Source: an uncultured Rhodopila sp. (GTDB taxonomy: Bacteria; Pseudomonadota; Alphaproteobacteria; Acetobacterales; Acetobacteraceae). Taken from it: DNA of 64,000 nt. The stretch covers positions 19,471 through 83,470 of the forward strand of contig CAINOE010000021.1 in assembly GCA_903851415.1 (NCBI GenBank). Direction: 5' to 3'. Below are positions 10,500-19,222 of this stretch, piece after piece (within the stretch, counting starts at the first letter, position 1; each line of letters starts with the position of its first letter). The notes beneath the pieces are model-generated. The model did not search any database, was not told the DNA's origin, and saw only the letters and a list, made by a program, of their open reading frames with translations. A program made the position numbers and the translations under genes.

Positions 10500-10883
10500 C
10501 TACAGCGCGCTCTCCAAGTCGGTCCTGGAGAAATCGTTCCCGATGAAGAGCAACGGGCACCCGTGTTCCTTGGCCACTTCGTAGGCAAAGCAGTCGCCAA
10601 GATTCAAACCGGCCGGATGCACGCCTTTGCCCCACCGGTCATACGCCTCCGCCATCCGCCGCGCGGAAGCTGCGGTAACGGGAATAACGTTAAGGCCCAA
10701 CCCATCGATCAATTGCGCCATCTTCTGCCCGGCGCCCCGCCGCGCTGCAACGATCAACGCTTCCGCGAAGGTTCCGGCGGAAATCAAAACCTGTGGCTCG
10801 GCTTCCAGGACCCCCATGCAGGCGTCCGCCTCCGGTTCGTCAAGCAGGATCGCCATCAATGCCGACGTGTCAACCGCGATCAC
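10500..10883 (-). CDS. vapC: VapC-family PIN-domain ribonuclease toxin
   Basis: 127-residue PIN-domain protein. The acidic active-site residues are visible as D5 (IAVDTSALMAIL), E61 region (TFAEALIVAARRG) and D98/D117 (LGDCFAYEVAK, FIGNDFSRTDL). VapC toxins cleave tRNA or rRNA in a Mg-dependent manner. The GTG start overlaps the stop codon of the upstream antitoxin, so translation is coupled. All catalytic positions are present and the gene looks functional, unlike its broken TA neighbours. Confidence 0.9.
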   Translation of the reverse strand: MIAVDTSALMAILLDEPEADACMGVLEAEPQVLISAGTFAEALIVAARRGAGQKMAQLIDGLGLNVIPVTAASARRMAEAYDRWGKGVHPAGLNLGDCFAYEVAKEHGCPLLFIGNDFSRTDLESAL

Positions 10884-11137
10884 GCCGGCAAGCCATCCTC
10901 ATCGTACAGGAAATCCTGGCTTCTCGCGGCATCGGGCCCCGGTGTCGCATGCTTGGCGCCCCACGCCCGCACCTCTTCCATCAGAGCGCGCCGACCCTTG
11001 GCATCAAGCACCGGCCTGATCGGCACGAGGCGCACGGCGTCCTGGCCGTGGCGGGTCAGAATGACCTCATCCCCCGCCTCGGCCCGCCTCACCAGATCCG
11101 TTAGCTGGGCCTTCGCATCGGTGACGGAGATATGCAT
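10880..11137 (-). CDS. Phd/YefM-type antitoxin (partner of VapC)
   Basis: Small antitoxin, 85 residues from the ATG (HISVTDAKAQLTDLVRRAE). The N-terminal Phd/YefM DNA-binding fold with GDEVILTRHGQDAVRLVP is clear, and the C-terminal tail rich in D and E (SQDFLYDEDGLPA) is the likely toxin-neutralising arm. A GTG 33 bases upstream is in frame but adds residues not seen in the family. It precedes vapC with a four-base overlap, and the pair is expected to repress its own promoter in the 84-bp gap upstream. Confidence 0.88.
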   Translation of the reverse strand: MHISVTDAKAQLTDLVRRAEAGDEVILTRHGQDAVRLVPIRPVLDAKGRRALMEEVRAWGAKHATPGPDAARSQDFLYDEDGLPA

Positions 11138-11221
11138 CTGATCGGCCCTTCCGGAGCTAGATTGATCCACCCCGATAAACTAGACTGCGCAATGGTCCAT
11201 TTCAAGGTGGATCGAACCCGG

Positions 11222-12421
11222 TCAGGCAACCTGCGGCAGCACTTCTCCCGCCACCCGAACATTCCGCGCCACCAGCGCCGCCGTCCTGGACTCCGCCCCG
11301 ACGCAGCACTGGATCACAACCACACCCAGCGCCGCCGGCAGCACCGCCAGCGTAGGGGGCGCACCGCTGACCACCACCGCGGCCGAGGCGAGGCAGCCGA
11401 GAATGGCGCCCGCATCCCACCCCGCCTCGGTCGACAAATGGAACTGATAGGCCGAGCCGGACCGCTTGGCGCGATCATAAACCACGCTCATGAGCACCGG
11501 CACATACAGGCCGCCGACAGCCGCACCGAGCGCATTGGCCGCGAACGCCACCCACGGCGCCCAGCCCGCCGCCACCCGCATCACGACACCGAGCAGCAGC
11601 CCGACCGTCACGGCCCGCGACAGGATGTCGCGATGCCCGCGGTCGATCGCGGCGCCGACGGCGAGGCCGGCCAGGGCTCCGGCCACGGCCGCCGCGCTGC
11701 TCGCCCAGCCGAGCGTGTCGTAGGAAGATCCAAGCGTGGTGAACAGGATCAGCGACCACGCAATACCGGTTCCCGCGGCCATCCACCCGTCCGCCGCGAA
11801 CGCGAACAGGCCCACCGGATCGGCGCCGACAACCGACTGCAGCATGGAGGGAACGCGCCCGAGATTGATCTCCCCGAACCACAGCAGCGGCAATGTCGAG
11901 AGCAGGCACAGAAAGGTTGCGATGCCGAACTCCGCGCCCGGCCCCATGCGCGTCAGCAGGGTGCCCCCCGCGACCGGACCGACGACGGAAATCGCGGTTG
12001 TGGCCATCTGGCGGAAGGCGATCTGCCGCCCGCGCCGGCCGCCGCCGCCGCACATGGCGTTCGCGGCATGGAATATCGGCCAGTAGATGCATTCGCCGGC
12101 AGAAACGACCAGGATCCAGATGCACAGCCAGAACGGCTCGTCCGCCCGCACCAGCGGGGCGAACTGGAACGCCACGATGAACGTGCCCAGCAGCAGCGCC
12201 CGGTTCATGCCGAGGTACCGGACGACCGGCAGCATGATGGCGCGCAGGCCGAAGCGGATGCCCAGCAGGGCCGCATACATGCTGATTGTTGTCGCCATGC
12301 CGAAACCGAGATGCAGCAGGTAGGCGCCGACGAAACCACTGGCCAGCGACATGGCAAGCGACCACAGGACGCAGTGAAGGGTGAGCAGGCGGAATTGCCG
12401 CCCCTCGCGATCGGATGTCAT
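11222..12421 (-). CDS. MFS-type permease of unknown substrate
   Basis: About 399 residues with 11-12 hydrophobic segments in two halves separated by a loop near residue 190-210. The conserved MFS features are a loop GIRFGLRAIMLPVVRYLG after the second segment and AAIDRGHRDILSRAV in the second half. The start at ATG-ACA-TCC is preferred because AAGGA lies nine bases upstream; an in-frame start 21 bases earlier is possible. It is a single gene with no enzyme partner, so the substrate cannot be inferred. Cysteines in the loop at SAGECIYWPIF and AMCGGGGRRG are unusual but unexplained. Confidence 0.75.
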   Translation of the reverse strand: MTSDREGRQFRLLTLHCVLWSLAMSLASGFVGAYLLHLGFGMATTISMYAALLGIRFGLRAIMLPVVRYLGMNRALLLGTFIVAFQFAPLVRADEPFWLCIWILVVSAGECIYWPIFHAANAMCGGGGRRGRQIAFRQMATTAISVVGPVAGGTLLTRMGPGAEFGIATFLCLLSTLPLLWFGEINLGRVPSMLQSVVGADPVGLFAFAADGWMAAGTGIAWSLILFTTLGSSYDTLGWASSAAAVAGALAGLAVGAAIDRGHRDILSRAVTVGLLLGVVMRVAAGWAPWVAFAANALGAAVGGLYVPVLMSVVYDRAKRSGSAYQFHLSTEAGWDAGAILGCLASAAVVVSGAPPTLAVLPAALGVVVIQCCVGAESRTAALVARNVRVAGEVLPQVA

Positions 12422-13013
12422 CGCTTTGATCCTTACTCTCAAAAAACGTCTGCTCCGGAGCCGATTATCAGGCCGGCTCGGATTGACGCCTTGGCGGTCG
12501 CTGTGTTCAGCGGCGCCGGTAACGTATCCTGCGACCTGTGCCAGCCACGGATGGCGCGTTGGATGCTGGGTGTATCAGAGGCGTTGTGTGCGGCGACATC
12601 TACCCTCCGGCTTAAGGCTCTTTCGTGCAGCCGAGTTAGGGCGGATGTGATGATTGCGTCAAGAAGTTCATGCGGCCGCGCAGGACTTTGATCCACCGCA
12701 TGGCGCAAAAGCCATAGATACGGTCCGTATTGGGAACTATAATTGCCGATTATCGCATATTTTGGCGTTGAATGAGCTTATTTGTATACTAATCCAAACA
12801 AATGACCGGACATCCAAAGATCGACGACGCTTTGTGGGGGACGAAAATGGCGAAAGAATGGCACGGCCGCCATGGTTCCGCCCGAATCGCAGCACGGGTC
12901 AGTCCCCCGCGCCGCCCCTCGACTCAGCCTCCCGTTGCAAAAGCCCGGCCAGCCCGCCGGTTGCGTTTCCCCGCCGCCCCGGCAGACTGTCCCCGGCAAC
13001 CGGGGAGAGAAAC
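12422..13013. other. Intergenic region without a supported gene
   Basis: Nearly 600 bp between divergent MFS and PanE-like genes. A frame of 89 codons on the minus strand (12439-12708) is open but resembles nothing. The part 12715-12805 is clearly richer in A+T than its surroundings (TATAATTG, TCGCATATTTTGG, TTTGTATACTAATCC) and is where I would look for promoters. Confidence 0.5.
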
Positions 13014-14078
13014 ATGGGCCATAAGATCGCGATCGTCGGGGCCGGCGCTGTCGGCGCCTATGCCGGCGCGCACATGGCCCGGGCAGGCGAGGACGTCACC
13101 TTCATCGACCCATGGCCGGCGAACGTGGAAACCATGAAGGCGCACGGCCTGACGGTGTCCCATTTCCGCGACGTGCCCGAATGGACCACCAAGGTGCGCG
13201 CGCTGCACCTGACCGAACTGCAGCAGATCTCGAAGCAAAAGCCGTTCGACATCGCCTTCGTCTGCATGAAGTCCTACGACACTGAATGGGCGACCGCGAT
13301 GATCGCGCAATATCTGGCGCCGGCCGGGTTCGTGGTGTCGTTGCAGAACTGCATGAACGAGGCGGCCATCGCCGGGGTCGTCGGCTGGGGCAAAGTCGTC
13401 GGCTGCGTCGCCAGTTCCATCACCGTCGATCTGTGCGAACCCGGCCATGTCCGCCGCGCCGCCGGCAAGAGCGGCGACAAACACACGGTGTTCCGCGCGG
13501 GCGAAGTGCATGGCCGCATCACCGAACGGGTGCGGGAGGTCGAGCGTCTCGCCGCCCTGGCCGATTCCGCGCTGGTGACGACCAATCTGTTGGGCGAGCG
13601 CTGGTCCAAGCTGGTGACCAACGCGATGGCGAACGGCATGTCCGCCTGCACCGGCCTGATCAGCAAGGACATCCTGCGCAACGATACGCTGCGCCGGTTC
13701 GGCGCCCGCCTCGGCAGCGAAGCGATCCGGGTCGGCCAGGCGCTGGGGTATGAACTGGAGGACATCCACCACCTCGACCCCGAGGTGATCGCCCGGGCCG
13801 GCGAGGGCGATGCCGCCGCGACCCGCCAGTACGACGCGCACCGGCTGGACGAAGTCACCACCGGCGGCGGCGGCGAGCACCGCCCCTCGATGGGCCAGGA
13901 CATGGTGAAGGGCCGCCGAACGGAGATCGAATTCATCAACGGCTTCATTGTCCGCCAGGGCGAGACAATCGGCTTGCCGGCACAAGCCAACGCTGCTTTG
14001 ACGGACATCGTCAGGCGCGTCGAACGCGGCGAACTCCAGGCTGACCCGAAGCACCTGACCGATCTGCGGCTGAATTGA
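13014..14078 (+). CDS. Ketopantoate reductase family (PanE/ApbA-like) oxidoreductase
   Basis: NADP-dependent 2-dehydropantoate 2-reductase family member, 354 residues. The Rossmann motif GAGAVGAYAGAHMARAG opens the protein. The family segments FDIAFVCMKSYDTEWA and VVSLQNCMNE follow, and the catalytic lysine is expected in GERWSKLVTNAMANG. The C-terminal domain includes PSMGQDMVKGRRTEIEFINGF with the conserved Ser-Met-x-x-D. The start ATG has GGGGAGAGA upstream. PanE proteins are usually about 300 residues; the extra length lies around residues 130-170 and before the C-terminal helix bundle. Other substrates among small 2-oxoacids are possible, so no gene symbol is given. Confidence 0.8.
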   Translation: MGHKIAIVGAGAVGAYAGAHMARAGEDVTFIDPWPANVETMKAHGLTVSHFRDVPEWTTKVRALHLTELQQISKQKPFDIAFVCMKSYDTEWATAMIAQYLAPAGFVVSLQNCMNEAAIAGVVGWGKVVGCVASSITVDLCEPGHVRRAAGKSGDKHTVFRAGEVHGRITERVREVERLAALADSALVTTNLLGERWSKLVTNAMANGMSACTGLISKDILRNDTLRRFGARLGSEAIRVGQALGYELEDIHHLDPEVIARAGEGDAAATRQYDAHRLDEVTTGGGGEHRPSMGQDMVKGRRTEIEFINGFIVRQGETIGLPAQANAALTDIVRRVERGELQADPKHLTDLRLN

Positions 14079-14118
14079 GGGTGCGCGGGGGACCCGCATC
14101 CGTGATAGACTGCCCCCC

Positions 14119-14535
14119 ATGTTGCACGCATTTCTCCTCGGCCTGGCCGGCGGCGTCCTGATTGGCGCGGCGGTTGGACTGTTCATGCTGACGACCGGCC
14201 GGATCGCCGGCATCAGCGGCATCGCCGCCGAACTCACCGGACGCTGGCCGCCGCGCTGGCCGCAGAACCTGGCGTTCCTGCTTGGACTGCCCGGCGGGTT
14301 GCTGCTCTGGCGCGCAATCAGCGGCGCCGAAGTGCCAGTTCATCTGACCGGGTCCGGCCTGTCGCTGATTGCGGCGGGCCTGCTCGTGGGCGTTGGCACG
14401 CGGCTGGCGAACGGCTGCACCAGCGGCCACGGTGTGTGCGGGCTGGCGCGGCTATCGCCCCGGTCCCTGGCGGCGACAGCCACATTCATGGCCGTCGCGG
14501 TCCTGGTGGTCGCCGTCAGCCGGATCGCCGGATGA
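14119..14535 (+). CDS. YeeE/YedE-family membrane protein (first half)
   Basis: 138-residue membrane protein with four hydrophobic segments. The family core GVGTRLANGCTSGHGVCGLARLS carries the conserved Cys in GCTSGH that in YeeE is used for thiosulfate-type sulfur transport. It overlaps the next gene by four bases (ATGA), and together they correspond to the two halves of a full YeeE protein. This split pair is widespread in proteobacteria, often linked to sulfur or persulfide metabolism. The neighbours give no further hint here. Confidence 0.85.
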   Translation: MLHAFLLGLAGGVLIGAAVGLFMLTTGRIAGISGIAAELTGRWPPRWPQNLAFLLGLPGGLLLWRAISGAEVPVHLTGSGLSLIAAGLLVGVGTRLANGCTSGHGVCGLARLSPRSLAATATFMAVAVLVVAVSRIAG

Positions 14536-14942
14536 GGACGCCTGGCGCACTGGCCAGCGGCCTGCTGTTCGGCCTGGGACTGGCGATCTCCGGCATGGTC
14601 GACCCGGCGGTGGTGCTGGGTTTCCTCGATTTCGGCGGCCTGCCCGGCGGCACCTGGAACCCGGCTTTGGCAGGGGTCATGGGCGGCGCCATCCCGGTGG
14701 CATTCGTCCTGTATCGGCTGGCCGGCAGCCGCGTGCCGCCGCCGTCGCGCGCGATCGACGCTCGGCTGATCATCGGCTCGGCCTTGTTCGGGTTGGGCTG
14801 GGGCATGGCCGGGTTGTGCCCGGGGCCGGCGCTGGAGGGCTGGATCGCCAATCCGCGGGCGTTGCTGTTTGTTTTCCCGATGATTGTCGGGTTTGGGGTG
14901 ACGCCGTGGCTGACCGGGCGTGCCAAGGGCGCGCGGTCGTAG
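14532..14942 (+). CDS. YeeE/YedE-family membrane protein (second half, DUF6691)
   Basis: 136-residue partner of the previous gene, with about four membrane segments. Key segments are LFGLGLAISGMVDPAVVLGFLD near the start and LFGLGWGMAGLCPGPALEG, where the conserved Cys-Pro-Gly-Pro matches the DUF6691 signature. The start is the ATG overlapping the upstream stop; the reading frame is open further back but antisense to sense in another gene. The pair probably forms one pore with a cysteine relay. Confidence 0.85.
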   Translation: MRTPGALASGLLFGLGLAISGMVDPAVVLGFLDFGGLPGGTWNPALAGVMGGAIPVAFVLYRLAGSRVPPPSRAIDARLIIGSALFGLGWGMAGLCPGPALEGWIANPRALLFVFPMIVGFGVTPWLTGRAKGARS

Positions 14943-14983
14943 CAGGGGCGTCCTCCCCCCATCGCCGCAGCCTGGTCCAAACC

Positions 14984-16237
14984 CTACGAACCCGACCCCT
15001 CAATGACATCCCCGAACCGCTCCCACCCCGTGCCGGTCCACCTCTGCAACTGCATCGCGCGGACAGGATGGAAATTGGTCGGGCTGGTGTTCAGCTTGAT
15101 CCCCGGCAGCAGGATCGGATCGTACGCGTCATGCAGGTTCGCCGCCTGCTTCATGACGTTCGCGCGGGAGAAATCCCCGTCGCACTGCTTCAGCACCTGC
15201 CACATCACCATGCTGACACCATAGGCGAACGCGTGGTTTGCGTCCGTCAAGTCAGCCCCCGGCATGTATTTCGCCATGAACGCCCGCCACTCGTTCATCC
15301 CGGGGTCGTCCTTGAACACCGGATCGGTTGGATCCTTCATGTACCCGGAGGTAATGATGCCGATCCCGTTCTCCGGTCCGGCCGGGGTCATCACCGCGCC
15401 GGCGGAGATCGACACGTTGCTCAGAAAGAACGCCGGATGCCAGCCGAGATCATGCACCTTCCTGATCGCCTGAGCCGCGAATTTCGGCGTTGCGGCAACC
15501 AGTAGCGCATCCGCGCCGGAGGCCTGAAGCGTCGTCAACTGGCTGTCCACCGTCGCGTCCGACGTCTCGTAGCTGACTTCCCTGACCACGGTCGTGCCAT
15601 ACTTGTCGCCCAGCACATCCTTCACGCCCGCCGGATAATCCTTTCCGAAATCATCGTTCTGATACAGGATCGCCAGCTTCGCCTTCGGAAACTGCGAGAG
15701 CATGTATTTGGTGTAGATCTGCGCCTCGGTCCGGTAGCTGGGCTGGTAGCCCATCGTCCAGGGGAAGTGCTTGTAATCGCCCCACTTGTCCGCTCCGGTC
15801 GAGATGAACAACTGCGGCACCTTCTTCTGGTTCAGGTATCGTTGCACCGCCGTCTGCGTCGGCGTGCCGAGGCTCTGGAACATGAAGGCGACCTGGTCTT
15901 CCTCGACCAGCCGGCGGGTCTGCTCCACCGTCTTCGGCGGGCTGTAGGCGTCGTCGTAAGAGATGAAGTCGATCCTGTGCCCGGCGACACCGCCCTGGTC
16001 GTTCACCATCCTGAAGAAAGCGGTCTCGGTCTTGGCGATCACCCCATAGGCCGAAGCCGGCCCGCTATAGGCGTCGGTGTTGCCGATCTTGATTTCTGTG
16101 CCCGTCACGCCCGGCAGATCGTCCGCCGATGCCGGCGCCGAACCTGCCGCCAGCGCGGTCAGCAACAGCGCCGCGAAAACGGACCGAGCCGCCCGGCGGC
16201 CATCGGTCGTCGATTCGTGGATCGTTTGCAAACTCAT
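14984..16237 (-). CDS. HAAT-family ABC transporter substrate-binding protein (LivK/LivJ-like)
   Basis: Periplasmic binding protein of the branched-chain amino-acid type, 417 residues. The N-terminus has a signal peptide (SVFAALLLTALAAGSAPASA, cleavage near residue 38). The mature part begins GVTGTEIKIGNTDAYSGPASAYG, the family ligand-site opening, and includes DDAYSPPKTVEQTRRLVEEDQV and LYQNDDFGKDY. It is a plausible partner for livHMGF 5.6 kb away, but is on the opposite strand and separated by unrelated genes. HAAT binding proteins also serve aromatic acids, amides and others, so pairing and substrate are inferred only. Confidence 0.88.
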   Translation of the reverse strand: MSLQTIHESTTDGRRAARSVFAALLLTALAAGSAPASADDLPGVTGTEIKIGNTDAYSGPASAYGVIAKTETAFFRMVNDQGGVAGHRIDFISYDDAYSPPKTVEQTRRLVEEDQVAFMFQSLGTPTQTAVQRYLNQKKVPQLFISTGADKWGDYKHFPWTMGYQPSYRTEAQIYTKYMLSQFPKAKLAILYQNDDFGKDYPAGVKDVLGDKYGTTVVREVSYETSDATVDSQLTTLQASGADALLVAATPKFAAQAIRKVHDLGWHPAFFLSNVSISAGAVMTPAGPENGIGIITSGYMKDPTDPVFKDDPGMNEWRAFMAKYMPGADLTDANHAFAYGVSMVMWQVLKQCDGDFSRANVMKQAANLHDAYDPILLPGIKLNTSPTNFHPVRAMQLQRWTGTGWERFGDVIEGSGS

Positions 16238-16421
16238 GCTTCATGCTCCCTGGACCGGAGCATGTTTGCCCCATCCGCCGGCGAAGGCAAAGGCGGCGAA
16301 GCGGCGCAAGCACCGGCCCGCCGTTTCACTTTTCTATCAAATCCCGCCATGCCGCCTCTTTTTCCGCCGCCCGGCCATGCTACGTCGGAGCCATGCGCCC
16401 CTCGACCTTGCATCCCGCCCC

Positions 16422-17738
16422 ATGAGCACCAGCCTCGCCGGCATGGACATCTCCGATGCCGCGACCATGACCGCGCCGAAGCTGCGGGAGTGCCCTGATT
16501 GCGGACAGATGCAGGTCGTGCCGGCGATGCCGCCGGCCACCCGCGCGGTCTGCCTGCGTTGCGACGCGGTGCTGCGGCACACACGCTTCCACCCTCTTGT
16601 GCTACCCGCCGCGCTCAACCTGTCGGCGCTGATCCTGTTCGGCGTGGCCGGCACCCTGACCGTGATGTCCGTCACCACCGCGGGGCAGCAGCGTGCGGCC
16701 GGCCTCGTCAGCGGCCCCGCCGAACTGCAATATTACGGGCTGTGGGAACTTTCGGTGGTCGTGTTGGTCACCACCTTCGCGGCGCCGCTGGCGCGGGTGC
16801 TGTGCATGCTGACCGTGCTGGCCGGCCTGCGCATGCACCGGCCGCCGGGCGAACTGCGCGCGATCTATGCCTGGGTCGAGCGGTTGCGGCCCTGGTCGAT
16901 GATCGAGATCTACATGCTCGGCCTGTACGTGGCCTATGTCCGGCTCAGCGCCATCGCCACCGTCACCATCGGTCCCGCCCTGTATGCCCTTGGCGGCCTC
17001 ATCGGCATCATGCTTCTGGCGGATATCGCGCTCGACGACCAGGCGGTGTGGGAGGCGATGGAGCCGCCGAACCGCCGCCGCCGCGCCGTGACCCGCGGCC
17101 TGCAACTGGGCACGCGGCCGGATACCGCCAGCCGCCGCCGCATCGGCTGCGACACCTGCGGGCTGGTCAGCCGCGCGGCCGAGGGCACGCCGTGCCCGCG
17201 CTGCGGCCACCGTCTGCGCCACCGCAAGCCGAAGGCGATCCAGCGCACCTGCGCCTACGCCCTCGCGGCGCTGATGCTCTACATTCCCGCCAACGTCTAT
17301 CCGGTGCTGACGGTGATCCAACTCGGGTCCGGCGAACCGAGCACGATCCTGGGCGGCGTGATCGAACTGGTGGATTACGGCATGTGGCCGCTGGCGCTGC
17401 TGGTGTTCTTCGCCAGCGTGGCGGTGCCGGTGCTGAAGCTCATCGGCCTGGGCGTCCTGCTGATCTCCACCCGCATCGGCTCGCCGCACGGGCTGCGGGA
17501 TCGCACCGTGCTGTATCGCGTGGTCGATGCCATCGGCCGCTGGTCGATGATCGACATCTTCATGGAGTCCATCCTGGTTGCGCTGGTCCAGTTCGGCACG
17601 ATCGCGAGCGTTTATCCCGGCCCCGGAGCGATCGCCTTCGCCGCGGTGGTCATCCTGACCATGTTCGCCGCCCGCAGTTTCGATCCGCGCCTGATGTGGG
17701 ACCGGGCACAGCCCCTCGCCCGCACGGAAGCGGCGTGA
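16422..17738 (+). CDS. pqiA: Paraquat-inducible protein A (PqiA-like) membrane protein
   Basis: 438-residue inner-membrane protein with two PqiA repeats, each a zinc ribbon followed by four membrane segments. Ribbon 1 has CPDCGQMQ and CLRCDAVL. Ribbon 2 has CDTCGLVS and CPRCGHRLRHRK. The paired segments YYGLWELSVVVLVTTFAAPL and DYGMWPLALLVFFASVAVPV show the internal duplication. PqiA works with the MCE protein PqiB and lipoprotein PqiC in lipid transport across the envelope, but no pqiB or pqiC lies downstream here. The ATG-AGC start gives a protein that begins close to the first ribbon, as in relatives. Confidence 0.88.
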   Translation: MSTSLAGMDISDAATMTAPKLRECPDCGQMQVVPAMPPATRAVCLRCDAVLRHTRFHPLVLPAALNLSALILFGVAGTLTVMSVTTAGQQRAAGLVSGPAELQYYGLWELSVVVLVTTFAAPLARVLCMLTVLAGLRMHRPPGELRAIYAWVERLRPWSMIEIYMLGLYVAYVRLSAIATVTIGPALYALGGLIGIMLLADIALDDQAVWEAMEPPNRRRRAVTRGLQLGTRPDTASRRRIGCDTCGLVSRAAEGTPCPRCGHRLRHRKPKAIQRTCAYALAALMLYIPANVYPVLTVIQLGSGEPSTILGGVIELVDYGMWPLALLVFFASVAVPVLKLIGLGVLLISTRIGSPHGLRDRTVLYRVVDAIGRWSMIDIFMESILVALVQFGTIASVYPGPGAIAFAAVVILTMFAARSFDPRLMWDRAQPLARTEAA

Positions 17739-17790
17739 GAAACCCCGTGGCCGAGGATGCGCGCTGTCCGGCGCCTCTATACAGGGCGGC

Positions 17791-18378
17791 CTAGGCGAAC
17801 AGCGAGGCCGCCGGAATCGCAATCCCGGGCAGCGCTTCGATATCCAGGAGGCCCGAAGAGCCGACCCTGACCGTAGAGGCATACGCATCTCCGGATGGAC
17901 CGCGGTAAACATCCACGCCGTCGGTCCTCAGGTCCACAATCCAGAACTCGCGAATGCCTGATCTGGCGTAGAGTTCGAGCTTGGCCCCGCGATCGGTTTC
18001 CAGGCTCGAATCGGCTACCTCAACCAGCAGGAGGACGTCCTCGGGACGCGGATGCGTGCGGGGGTAGCCGCGCCAGGGCCGCCTGACCACCGCGATGTCG
18101 GGGTTCGGCTCGGTGCCGCGGTCGATCTCGATCGGGTTCTGCACCCGGATGGCCGCTCGGCCGGCAACCGCCACCCCGAGAAGTTCATTGAGCGCATCCA
18201 CGGCGAGCGCGTGTCGCGGTCCGATTGGTGACATGTCCACCAGTTGCCCATCAAGCAGTTCGACCCGGTCGTCTTCACCGAGAATGCCGGCTTCGCCCAG
18301 GCGATGATATTGGTCCAGTGTCAGGCGGCGCCGGCGCACCGGATGACGAACCAGTATGTCGATGCCAGCACTGTTCAT
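17791..18378 (-). CDS. Uma2 family (DUF820) PD-(D/E)XK nuclease-like protein
   Basis: 195-residue member of the Uma2 family, which has a restriction-endonuclease-like fold and is especially abundant in cyanobacteria and some proteobacteria. The family pattern is clear: LTLDQYHRLGEAGIL, DRVELLDGQLVDMSPIG, then EPNPDIAVV and LLLVEVADSS, which give the D and ExA/V of the degenerate catalytic site, and YARSGIREFWIVDL. The biological role is unknown. The chosen ATG (NSAGIDILVRHPV) is nearest to the conserved part. It stands alone between pqiA and a hemolysin III gene. Confidence 0.82.
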   Translation of the reverse strand: MNSAGIDILVRHPVRRRRLTLDQYHRLGEAGILGEDDRVELLDGQLVDMSPIGPRHALAVDALNELLGVAVAGRAAIRVQNPIEIDRGTEPNPDIAVVRRPWRGYPRTHPRPEDVLLLVEVADSSLETDRGAKLELYARSGIREFWIVDLRTDGVDVYRGPSGDAYASTVRVGSSGLLDIEALPGIAIPAASLFA

Positions 18379-18451
18379 TGTTGACTGTCCGCATTGCACC
18401 GGCCGCAGCGTAGCGACGCACCCGCCCGCCGGCAATCTCCGCCAACCCCGC

Positions 18452-19093
18452 TCAGGCCACCGCCCGCACGATGGCGGCGTAATGGCACGCGGCGGCGGCG
18501 AGGACGAAACCGTGCCAGATCGCCTCCTGAAAGCGCAGGCGGGACAGATGGAACACCACGCCGGCGCTATACAACAAACCGCCGGCCACCAGCAGCGCCG
18601 CCACCGCCGCGAGCAGGCTCAGGATCAACCCCGGGTCCGATACGATCGCCCAGCCCATGATCAGGTACAGCGGCACGGCCAGCGGCTCGAAACGGCGCGG
18701 CGCCAGCAGCTTGAACAGCCCGCCGAACAGGCCGATGGCCCAGATCCCGGCCAGCAGCCGCAGCCGGTACTCCCCGTCGGGCGCGGCGACGGTGAACGGG
18801 GTATAGGTTCCGGCGATCATCAGGAAGATCGCCGCCTGGTCGAGATGGCGATACAATTCGCGGCGGCGGCCGTATCGCCCCCACGCATACAGTGCGGAGC
18901 AACACACCATCGCCAACAGCCCCACGCCGTAAGCCACAAGCGCTGCGGCGCGCAACGGGTCCGTCAGAGAATGGGCCAGCACGGCGAGCGCGGCACATCC
19001 TGCCACGGCCAGAACCACATTGACGCCCTGCACCACACCGTCGACGACCCGTTCGGCAGGACGCACCGAAGCAAGATCGGCGTTTGTGCGCAT
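18452..19093 (-). CDS. Hemolysin III / AdipoR-family membrane protein
   Basis: 213-residue, seven-segment membrane protein of the HlyIII/PAQR superfamily. The metal-site motifs are visible: a Ser and acidic region in VCCSALYAWGRYG, the histidine and aspartate in YRHLDQAAIFLMIAGTYTPF, and the C-terminal WHGFVLAAAACHYAAI with two histidines. These residues bind zinc in the adiponectin receptor relatives, which are ceramidase-like hydrolases. Bacterial hemolysin III activity is poorly established. The start was set at MRTNADLASVRP; an earlier in-frame ATG adds 17 residues of basic sequence. Confidence 0.82.
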   Translation of the reverse strand: MRTNADLASVRPAERVVDGVVQGVNVVLAVAGCAALAVLAHSLTDPLRAAALVAYGVGLLAMVCCSALYAWGRYGRRRELYRHLDQAAIFLMIAGTYTPFTVAAPDGEYRLRLLAGIWAIGLFGGLFKLLAPRRFEPLAVPLYLIMGWAIVSDPGLILSLLAAVAALLVAGGLLYSAGVVFHLSRLRFQEAIWHGFVLAAAACHYAAIVRAVA

Positions 19094-19222
19094 CGATCCG
19101 AATGTAGGCGGCCGGCGCCTCCGCGTCATCAAGGCCCAGGGCAAATCGCGCTTCGGCTTTGCTTCACCGTGATAGAACCCGGGCTGATCACGTCCACCCG
19201 CGGCCGGGTGCGGTCTGGCCGG

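Noticed and set aside
10097..10546. A 149-codon plus-strand frame
   Set aside because: It is the antisense of the DUF6572 remnant and the end of vapC, and has no similarity to a protein family.
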